Source of the DNA: Stercorarius parasiticus
Lineage: Eukaryota > Chordata > Aves > Charadriiformes > Stercorariidae
Assembly (NCBI GenBank): GCA_013396915.1
Contig: VWZL01002559.1
Span: 1 to 64,000, forward strand
Reading direction: 5' to 3'
DNA: 64,000 bases
Below the pieces are notes generated by a model. It made no database searches. It saw only the letters and a program-made list of their open reading frames with translations, and had not been told where the DNA came from. Made by a program: the position numbers and the translations under genes. Shown here in pieces: positions 54,352 to 64,000 of the stretch (position 1 is its first letter; each line of letters starts with the position of its first letter).

Positions 54352-57300
54352 TGCAATTCTTTTTATTAGGGTTAAAAAAAAACAACCATAAGTTTCAATT
54401 TCATGCTTCACTATGAAGCCAAAAGGACTAGAAAAATAATTTCAGTAAAATGATAAAGAAAACAAAGTCAGAAAATTTCAAAAGCTATGGATTAATAAAA
54501 ACAAGAGTTTGGGCAACAAAAATAGTACATTTTTGTGCTGGATGTTTCCCTTAGTTTAGTGTACTCCTTCTGCCACTTCCAGTTTCTAAACTTGGAGATA
54601 TTTGGGTTTGTCTTAAATCTGAAAACACTGCCTAGAAGTGCCATGGCCAACTTATTCTTCACAGGATGACATCTTGGTATATCCAAGATCAGATTTTCTC
54701 TATGTGACTGGGCAAGTCACTTTGGATGACACGCAGTGGGGGACGTTGTCCAAAGCAGAGAGACCCACCCAACAGATAGGATCCACAAACTCTGTGCATC
54801 AGATTCAGGGATAGAAATACATTTTGACAAACAGAGATAATGGTCCACATTTTTAGAGGCTGGGTATGCCGCCACCATGCAAATCAAGCTTCCTTCAATT
54901 TGTATCACTTTATCGCAATTAATTTCTTTCCCCCCCCCACAACTCCCACAAAACCCCTTATCCAATTTTAGCAGCCATAGATAAGACAGGCCTGAACTTC
55001 CCCAAGCCTGGTGGAGGAGGCAGCCATGGCAGATGCTCTGTTTCCTAGTTTACAAGCTTATTGACTGACAATAGCAGCTGCCAACACTGCTAATTCCAAA
55101 CAATTCTAATTTTGGTGCTGCCTCTACATTTTAGATCATGGCTTATTTTAAGTAGCCCTATTTTCTGAATAAGGCAAGACTTTACATTTGTGATTTCTAC
55201 ATGCAGTTACCATATACTGCAAACCAAACAAAAAAAAAGCGCAGGCACATGCACATGTTCACACAGTTAAGCCTCTTTCAGGAGAAACTAGAAGAAACAG
55301 ACCCTTTCGGAGGGGGTGCAGGAGAGAAAGAGAAGCCCTGAATCTAAGGTTACCCTTTTCAGACACAGCTCCAAGCTAAAGCCACATTTTCTTTCTGTTC
55401 TGTTTTCTTTGATCCTCAAACTTCAATCCAAACCTTTAAGTTTAAATGGGATTTCATTCTGAACTTAAAGCAGTTTAAATGGAAACAAGAAATTCTCCCT
55501 TCTCCACCCCTGCCAAATCATGAATTGGAAGCTGCAATATTGAGGTGCCTAGCAAATCTCTAAAACTTTCTGGCTTGAAGTGATAAAGACAAACAATCAG
55601 GAAGCTTACTCTGAAGGTAGGAGATAAATAGAACAATTTGTTTCTTTTCATTTAGGGAAAAAAAAAAAAAAGAAAAGAAGTGAAGCTCAAGATAAATTTG
55701 AGAATTTTGCAAGTGGTCCATACACGAAAACTAGTCATTGTTGGTTTTAACTGATGGCTCAATTTCCCTACAATACCAACAAGGCAAGGTTTCACTCCTG
55801 TCCCGATTGATTTTTAGGCTCCATTGAAAGTCTGTCTTTCGGTGGGTCAGATTCGGCTCTAAAATATTGGCATCACTGAACAAAATACAAGTGTATTCTG
55901 TGTATTTAGCAGCTTTGTATCTAAGCCCTAGTTCCCTTAACAACAATTCAGCAGCATCTCAGACTCAACTTTCTGTAACTAAATATCCTTTAAGGGATGC
56001 AAATCTTCTTTTCTATAGACTCATGGTAGCAAGTCTTCTACACATGACAATGGAGCTCATGTTTGTACTTGCCAAGGTACTAAACCTGAGGCTCTGGGTC
56101 CAGGCCCTAGTCATACACGATTCTTTTAGCATAAGATTATTTAGAATACATTAAAATGTAGTACAAAGACTTCCAGCATGGAGAGCATGTGCATTGTAAA
56201 CCAATCACTATAATTTGGGTTTTACCTGTTTCTAGCTTTCTAGCTACTAAGCAGCTTCAAAGCTTTGCTCAAAGAAACAGACTGAACAATCTCCTTAGGC
56301 ATCTGCTGTATAGCCACTAATATCTCGTCTTGTTCGGGACTATTAAGAATGGCTAGCTCTCACACTAAGTCATTCATTTTGAATGCAACACAAACTATCC
56401 ACTTTACTTACTGCACTATAGACTAAGAGTTTTCTACTTCAGGAAGGAATCGATTTATTGGTTGTGGGGTTTTTTGGTTTTGAGGTTTTTTGGTTGGTTG
56501 GTGGTGGTGATGGTTTTGGGATGGTTTTTTTGGTGTGTTTTTTTTTTTGTGTGTGCGCCTTTTTTTTTTAAACACACATTTATTTCCAACAAACTTACCA
56601 GAAGACATCCATGTACCAACACTGACATTACTCATAACTGAAAGCCAACGGATAGGGTCATGAAGCCAGATAACACCAAATGTTGGTTTCTGTCATGAAT
56701 CAAAGCCTGCTACTTTTATCAAAAAAAAAAAAATGATAAGACACCATCTGGTGAACATCAACATATCAAGGAGAATACAAGACAATCTGTAACCAAAGGC
56801 TAACGCTACAATCTAAAAACCACAGTCAATATTTGGGACCATTTTCCCTTCAAAGTCTATGCCCCAGAACTAATGCCTTCTAGTTCTGGAGGACCTCTGT
56901 CAGTGACGCTGATGCCACACTGGTCCAGTAGTTAATCCATCAGGAGTCCAGACAAAAAGCAGGAGAAGCAGAAAAGCTGCAAGTCCCAGACAAAATATGC
57001 CATCTGGGTAAGTTAAGTGCCGGGTTTCTTGTTAACAAGGGCCAGACAAATAGGCTGGTTTTGTAAACAGCATAGCTGCTTGAGAAACCTGGTTAGTAAT
57101 ATGTCAGGCCTTGTCAAAAAGAAAGTGTTAAATCTTCCATTTCAACCAACTGACCATTTATGTTCAAAGACGACAGCTGTTTCATTCAACGGCAGAAATT
57201 TAGTTACTTCATTTCAGCCACTACAAGACACAATTTTCCTTGATCTCAAGGGGCATATTTTTCAGTACTAAGTCCAAGCCAGAGCCTTAGAAGGCAAACA

Positions 57301-60300
57301 CCTTTCTTGAGGAGCAAAGGAGAGAGTTCTCTCCTCCCCTGCCCCCCCATTTGTTTGAACAGTAAGCCACCTGAGCAAAGATATTATACATGGGAGAGAT
57401 GATTTTTCTGATTTTTCCCTAGAGAAGATTAGGTTAAGCTTGCCCTTTTCTACACGTTCATCAGGAAGAAGTTTAAGAAAGAAAAATGTGTTTTTGTATC
57501 AGGTAAGAGTGCACATGTGGCTTACCTTGTTCTCAAAATGGATGAGCCTGCACCATTCTGCAAGACTGACAGCTTTATTTCCATCTACCTGACCTGAACA
57601 ATAGCACATCAGAAAACATTTTCCCAGATCCACACTTGGGGATTTGAACATTCATACTGATACCACTTTAATCGCATTTGACTGTCTAGAGAAAGCCCCC
57701 CAGTTATATATATTTAATTATATCAGACAAAACCTTACTTGCTGCAGCAAATAATTTGTATGGGGTTTTTCCCCCCCTTCCTGGAAACTGCTTTTTCTCC
57801 CCCTCAGACTTTTACAGCCTTGCAATTGCAAGGTTTGTGGCACTTGCCAAGTGTGAAGGAATCTAATTTGCCAATTCAATCATCATTTGCAAACTGATGA
57901 CTGTAAGCATTTATAAAAATGACATTAAAATATCTGGAACACAAGCTATGTTGATGAATACGTTCTCAGAATAAATAAAAGCACCTTTCAACTGAAGCAC
58001 TTAAAGCCTGTGCATATTTCTGGTTCAAGAATTTTGTCTCTTCCTGGACAATAGCTGTATTATCAACGAAATTAACAGTAATCAAAACACAGCTCTAACC
58101 CCCTCTCCTAGCTGGACTGCTCCAAGAACTCCAGCTGGAGCCTAACTTTTGGTTTAAGGCAGCAATCCCTCAAGCCCCTCCTTTCAACAGGAGAAGTAAT
58201 AAGCCATCCACTTCTCAATTAGAGGAGTCTGCTTCAGATTCACCCAAGAAACCACATTTTTTAGTGTTTCTATTTAAAATGACTCAAGCCCCCCTGAATT
58301 TCAAATCAGCACATATGTGTATGAGACATGTGTAAGGGAAATAACCAAAAATCCCACCTCAATGTGACCACACAGCACCAGTCCTATAGCGTTCAATTAT
58401 GTGTTTTAACATTGCATTGGGTCAGATCTATAATTGACATTTTTAAGCCTGTAGCCCTCCAAAATCAGCAAGAATTCAGTTTCAGGTGTGATCTTTAAGC
58501 ACATCTGGAAATCCCACTTTTAACCACCTATAAAATATGCCTGTCACCAGGCTCTGCTCTGAGCTGGCAGACAGCATCTTCACTGGACAAACCCATGCAC
58601 ATATACGCTACCAAGCACTTTTCTGGCATTCAAGTATTAACAAATGACCCCTATTTTCAGTGTGTCCAAATTAGATTATTGTGCCAGAATTTCTCAAGTG
58701 GAGATCTGAGAAGAGTGCCCTCAGGCAATCACAGATGCAATAATACTCTCTCTTAATTTATTTGAGGAAACAGCCTGAAAATTGGGACAGTCACATTTTC
58801 TTGCCAATCAAGAAATTCTATATTCTCAGCTGCTTATGGATAATAGATGAGCAATGTTATTCATCAGCAGGCATCCAGTCTCCCAATGTTATATAGGCTG
58901 GATTAGCATCTATTCCCCTGCTGCCATACCATACTACATGTTCTACTCCACGCTCTTCCCTTCAAAGATTTCACTTAATCCTCCCATAGGGGATCCTGAG
59001 GATCGATGCATTCTACTTCATTTAGTACCTTAGCACTGTCCAGACAACCCTTCAAAGCAGGAGCAGATTTCTAGGTAAACACACGGAACAGATCTTAGAA
59101 AACATGTATTTTCACACTGGAACAAATTGGAGAAATATTGATCTTGCACAATGCCTATGAGTTCTCCCACCCACAATAATTCCTTCCGTTAGAATGTACA
59201 TGTAACAGATTTTAAACATTAGACAACAATGTAGGCTCATTTGTCTATACTACAGCAATAACAAACCGAGACTTAGAAAGGTGAAATGGTGACAACCATC
59301 TAACAGGAACTGATTAACCTGGAATTGGAACCTAGTCCTCTTCACGAAGAGTGTATCTCGCTCTGTACCACAAGGATTTCCACACCATTCAAAATACACA
59401 TTCTCTGAAACTAGAGGATCAGATGGCTGAGTGGCTGTAAATATTTCAGAGTGCAGCCTCTTTCTGTACAGAGGTCAGTACGGCAGTCTATGATGGATAA
59501 AGTTCAAGTTTTCAAAGGTCGCTAATTTTGTTGACTCTGAACTTACAAAGAATAGCTTACATAACACCTGTCCTTTGCCTCTCTCAAAACCAGAGTGCAA
59601 TTCACAGTATCTAAAAGACTTGTCTTGCCAATTTCCCTATATTTGGATGAGTCTCTTAGCAGTAATTGGGTATCCAGATCTTAAGTCTGACTGTCCCTGA
59701 CGTAAACAACTTCCCCCTTCACCTGTGGGGTCTCATTGCAAGAGGGACAGGACAGTAGTAAGCCAAAACTCAAACCAGTATGTAGTCAAAGCTTTGCATA
59801 GAATAAACCTAGAAGAATCCTGACAGAGTCAGCTATCCCCAGCTCCAGAACAGGTTTCAAATGGAAAGCAAAAAGACCCTTCTTTTACAATCAACTGTTA
59901 CAATCATTATTTCTGCTTTTCTAGCATTTATTTTACGTAGCTAACTGAAAGTAGTTCAGAGTAGACTGAAGTCCAAATGGTACCACTTCAGACCACTCCA
60001 CTGTGGTTAAGTACAGACAAGGAAAATTCAGAGTGCTAGTGGTAAAGATCCTGTGTATCACGTAACAAATCAGCATAAGCTACAGAAAGTGTTTATGTAC
60101 AGTAAGCAATGCAGTCCAGCACCAAGACAGTTAAAATGGCTCTGAAAAAGCTAGCTCAGCTACTGCACACAGCCCAGTTGAATAAGCTCATCAACTTACC
60201 CACTGTAGCATCTCTAGTACCCAAGCTAATTTGCTGAGTTAGGCTTATTTGTTTGACTGTGTTGGCACTGGTAATTTCAATACTATTTGCATCACTGCAG

Positions 60301-61654
60301 TATGTGGCTTCTGTTGCCCTCAATTAATATTTGTCAGTTTATCACCACAGCATCACAGTTTAGCATACATTAGCAACACAATTGAGTGATACACAGCTGA
60401 AAAACAACACAGAACACTGTATTAATACACTGATCCAAAGGAAAAGCAAGGTTCCCAACCCGAGTTCATGGACTAGGTAAAGACCAGCCACTTGCCCTTT
60501 GCTTGGTGAGATCTGATGTTGCTCCTTATGACACCGTTCTGCCCATTCATGGACCTCCCAACTATCTGTTTATTTCATCGCTTTCACATTTCCATTTTGA
60601 CTCTCTCCTGCCCTGCTGAGAAGGGACTGCCCCAGGAGTGAGGGAGAAGGGCGTAAAGGAGGAGTTGACTCTGCTGAAAACAAAGTGAAAAAACTCCTCT
60701 AGTCTCACAAGCTGATTACATACTGTGCTTTTTATCTAAAACCTCCGAAGTCCATCTTGTGCTCTCTTTCTCCTGCCGTAAGTATCTGAAATTTCTCTGA
60801 ATGACTTTTTTTCCTAAGAGAAGTCTGCCTTTCCAAGCAGTATTCAGATAAAGAAAAAGAAATATGAAGGATATTTTTCTTCTGCCTTCTGTCCCTTATG
60901 CCATGAAGAAACAGCATATTATTGGTTGCAAGCCTATGACATGATTACTGAACCAACTCCTAGAGAACCAAAGATTACAGTGACCACCACAAAGCATTGT
61001 TGATACCAACTACCAAGATATAATGTTTGTGGGATTAAAAAGCCCCAAACCTAAAAATCCCAGCCTATTCTTAATCACTAAGCAGACCTGCATGCTATTT
61101 GTTGCAGTGTTTAGTTCCTGGTTTGGTTTTGTCTGTACTACATAAACCTGACAAGTATTCAACACAATTTCTCCCACTTTAGCTCATAGATCTTCTTTAG
61201 GTCAGTCATTGCAAAATTCCTCTTTCCTGCATTATGTCTGACTCTTTGGTTGAAAAGTGTTGCCAAGACCCATAGGTAGGAATCCTTTGTTGGTGTCTGA
61301 TAAGATAGAAGATAGACATGGCTAAGAACCTTAGTTTCTCAATTGCATTATAAAATTAAACAAGCAATACTGAAAAGCTGAGTTTCTGTTAAGAATGGGC
61401 TTTATATTTAACCAACAATGATATTAACAGTGTCATAAAAGTGGATGTACTACTGTAATTATAGACACAAAAAAAGACTACTTAAAATACAAAGTGAATG
61501 TATTTCTTCACTGCCTTACTGCCTTACATTATTTCCTTTTAAAAACAACAACAACAAATATCTTCAGACCAAAGAAAATGTTGAAGGTGGCAGGATCTCT
61601 CCAAGTCCCAAATATCCCTCATAAAACTGCACTTTCAGGTCCTACTGAGCCAAG
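54352..61654. other. Upstream intergenic sequence
   Basis: About 7.3 kb with no supported gene; the longest frames are under 100 codons and unrecognisable. A T/G-rich low-complexity tract lies at 56458-56572 and an A run at 55660-55673. Two short MIR/L2-like strings occur (GTGACTGGGCAAGTCACTTT near 54704-54723; a diverged one near 59265-59340), too weak to annotate. The block 60230-60400 looks like candidate regulatory DNA. Confidence 0.5.
56458..56572. repeat. T/G-rich low-complexity tract
   Basis: Runs of T alternate with GG, GGTTGGTTGG and GTGTGTG-like pieces, with almost no A or C. Opposite-strand translation gives only a Lys/Asn/Pro/His-rich chance frame. Confidence 0.85.
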
Positions 61655-61795
61655 AGCGACTTAATTGCCTGCAACGGCAATTCCAGGCACTGCAAATCAT
61701 ATACAGCTCTCCCATGAAGGCATTAAAGAGCTAAGACTTAATTAGCATCCCTGATTAAATAGCAATTCATACAGCCATTATATCTTCCAGCTAGG
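61655..61795. promoter_or_regulatory. Candidate enhancer-like block with homeodomain cores
   Basis: Contains a perfect inverted repeat AATTGCC/GGCAATT (arms 61663-61669 and 61676-61682, 6-base spacer). It is followed by CTTAATTAGCATCC (from 61737), GATTAAATAGCAATTC and TAAAG pieces, which include the TAATTA core bound by Dlx/Lhx-type homeodomain proteins. The location is about 17 kb upstream of SLC6A1, a gene of forebrain GABA neurons. Regulatory role is inference. Confidence 0.25.
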
Positions 61796-61834
61796 GAGCG
61801 CAGTTCTCTGAAGAAGCAGCAAAGGAGAAAACAA

Positions 61835-61850
61835 ACACACACACACACAC
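61835..61850. repeat. (CA)8 microsatellite
   Basis: Eight CA units followed by a C-rich stretch (CACCTCCCCCCACCC). Confidence 0.95.
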
Positions 61851-64000
61851 CACCTCCCCCCACCCAAAAACTCACCACCATCTACTTTCTTCAAGCCTTA
61901 TCATGGCAAATATTCGTTATTTATGATGGAAAGGCTACTGCCAGACACACTTCGAACACTCCTAGGCAAAGTTTCCATTTACAAGCTTGACCGGCTTAAT
62001 TTGAGAGATTGCGGACCCCAAAAGAAATCACAGTAATTATAACAACATAAAGCAGATCAGAGAGAGCAGCACCAGTACTAAGCATGAAAAGACTTCCATG
62101 AGCAGCCGTGTTTCACCAGCCTGCAGTACTGGGGGAGGGAAAGGAGGGCAAAAAAATCCCAACAAACCACCACAACAGAAAAACCCTACATCGCTGATAA
62201 AAGTCTAAAGAACAAGCATTTCTGAAGCTCAGTTAAGCTCCTATTCTTCCCTTCTTCCACTTAATCTCTTACTGTGATGTGTTTCAGAAGTATGAACTCC
62301 TCCTTGGGACAGCCGGGATTGTAATTCTTTACCTTCCTTGCTCTTTGGGAATCCTGAATGGATGGAAAAAAGTGAGGAAGAGCAATACTAAGAGGCAGAG
62401 TACATATCCATACAGACATCCTCTCCATGTTTGAATAGGACAGCCATGGCAGCAGCCAGAGATGACTGTATGCTGTGGTATGTGAAAGCTGGTGTTTTGT
62501 GGTGTAGGAAATCCCTTTATTTCCAGATTTCCAGCGCCTGCATATACTTATTCACCTATTGGTTCTGTTCAAAAGGTGCTAGCTTGTCCCTGGTTCTTGC
62601 TGGATTTGGGAAGATCTCCAGACAAAGAGGAGCAGCATCTGAGTGTGTGTAGTAGATAACGGAACAGAAACAACTACTTATCTCCAGACAGCTCTCACGC
62701 TGTCCATGTTCTCCCCAGGCTGAAGGATCATGTCAGCCCTTTGTGAAGCCTGAGAACATGCTCATTTTATGACACCGTGCCAAGTGGGAAAAATTTACAA
62801 GAAGCGGTCATGAGACAACAAAAACAAAGAATTATGGAGAGGGAACAAAAGTAATTTAGGAGTTCATGTGCAATGGCCATCAAAGAAGAATAAGATTTTT
62901 AACAGGATTAGAGATATGCAGGTGCCAGAATTAGCAAGGTGGATCCTCTACTATAGCACAGACTATCAGTTCTCATATCCTGAAGACCGATAATTTTTTG
63001 CTTTAAATGATAAGGCACAGGGTCAAGAACCTATTTATAAGTGAGATCCTGGATACCACCTTAAGTGCTCTATGGGAGCACACTAAGATTTTGGAAGCTT
63101 ATCTCTTAGACAGTGTAGAATTACACTGCAGCAAAATTCCTTCACTCACCCAAATTGGAAATCTTAGATAAGTGAAATAAGTCTGTGATGAGGATAAACA
63201 CACTGTCATATGACGAGACTCCAGTAAATTAGCTAGACAGAGAGAACAATGACAGATAGGATATAAGCAAAGAGTGAGTTACTGTATTTAGTGCTTGAAA
63301 TGTCATTTGGATACTGTTCACTGCTAATGTGCCCTCTGGGGTTTGCCAAGTCCTGTTCCATTGGCCTTCAGAAAGCCAGAGGTCAAATTTACATATAAAA
63401 ATCTCAAGTCATTCATATTTGAGCATTCCCTACCTACTGGTAAAAAGCACTTTATTCTTGATTAAAATTTCTGTAAGAGATCTGTTCTTTGCAGCATAGC
63501 TTAACAGTCCATCCCTTATGCACTACACACATTCCTGTGTTTCTTCTAGCATTCCTTATTTCTGCCTCTTATCCCATTTCACCCTTTTTTCTTCACACAG
63601 ATCTTGGAGTAGCATACATTTCTGTAGAACTGAAAGAAACTCCTTTTTCTGTCACAATCTTCTTTTACAGTTACCATCTACAAAATATTATATAGGTAAT
63701 TGATATCAGCATTCAAAGTATTGGTTGCTTCATGATGCTCAACAGCTTCACAAGTGGGGTTTGTCTTTGTTTATCATTTCTCTAGCTTAGTCAATGCCAC
63801 TGAGAAAGTGAATAATCAAGATTTTTGGATGAAGGCTTTCACAGTCCCAAAAGAATTCAAGGCTATCACTGAGCATGCGAAATAACTTACAGATGAGTCT
63901 GAAGCAGTTTCAGTTATTTGCACTGTAATACATGACTGCTCAGTTGAAGAAAGCAGCTTGGAACAACATATGGTACCAATTACCTATATCCTCCTGTAAC
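61851..64000. other. Upstream intergenic sequence to window end
   Basis: No gene, repeat or RNA recognised; overlapping short plus-strand frames near 63490-63700 are low-information chance frames. The neighbouring gene expected further on, SLC6A11 by vertebrate synteny, is not reached. Confidence 0.55.

Noticed and set aside
54690..54725. MIR/L2-like string GTGACTGGGCAAGTCACTTT
   Set aside because: Only about 30 bases match and the flanks do not continue the family pattern, so it is too short to call.
59250..59345. Possible diverged MIR (ACAAACCGAGACTTAGAAAG, CTGGAATTGGAACCTAG)
   Set aside because: The order fits loosely but similarity is too low to support without a consensus alignment.
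53950..64000. Exons of SLC6A11 (GAT-3), expected upstream of SLC6A1 by synteny
   Set aside because: No minus-strand frame here shows SLC6 signatures; the gene must lie beyond the window.

Overview
This window is vertebrate nuclear DNA, most likely from a bird. It has one multi-exon gene with GT-AG introns, long non-coding flanks, very few interspersed repeats, and 3' ends of CR1-type LINEs whose last bases carry the ATTCTATG-type tail typical of avian CR1. Coding exons of the gene are packed into about 18 kb, which also fits a compact avian genome. The species cannot be named from the sequence. There is one 49-base run of N.

The only protein-coding gene I can support is SLC6A1, on the minus strand, encoding the neuronal GABA transporter GAT-1. 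I could place all 14 coding exons by reading splice sites and checking the phase at each junction. The exon lengths sum to 1797 bases, a complete reading frame of 598 residues plus stop, one residue shorter than human GAT-1 as I recall it. Substrate, sodium and chloride site residues, the extracellular disulfide, three N-glycosylation sites and the C-terminal EAYI motif are all present.

Layout, low to high coordinate: a CpG-rich edge with a perfect minus-strand splice donor (1-400), possibly the 5' end of the next gene (HRH1 by synteny in other vertebrates); a gene-free stretch of about 24 kb with one old CR1 fragment, one MIR-like fragment and an isolated CpG cluster (18.8 kb); the SLC6A1 3' UTR (about 24.8-27.15 kb), containing an old tandem duplication; SLC6A1 coding exons (27.155-44.917 kb); a GC-rich 5' leader or promoter (44.9-45.2 kb); then about 19 kb of upstream sequence with a CR1 insertion, an amniote SINE-like fragment, simple repeats and stretches that look like candidate regulatory DNA.

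No RNA gene, CRISPR array, operon, virus-derived gene or new defence-type system was found. The less expected items are the 3' UTR duplication, the edge promoter candidate, the orphan CpG cluster and several candidate regulatory blocks.
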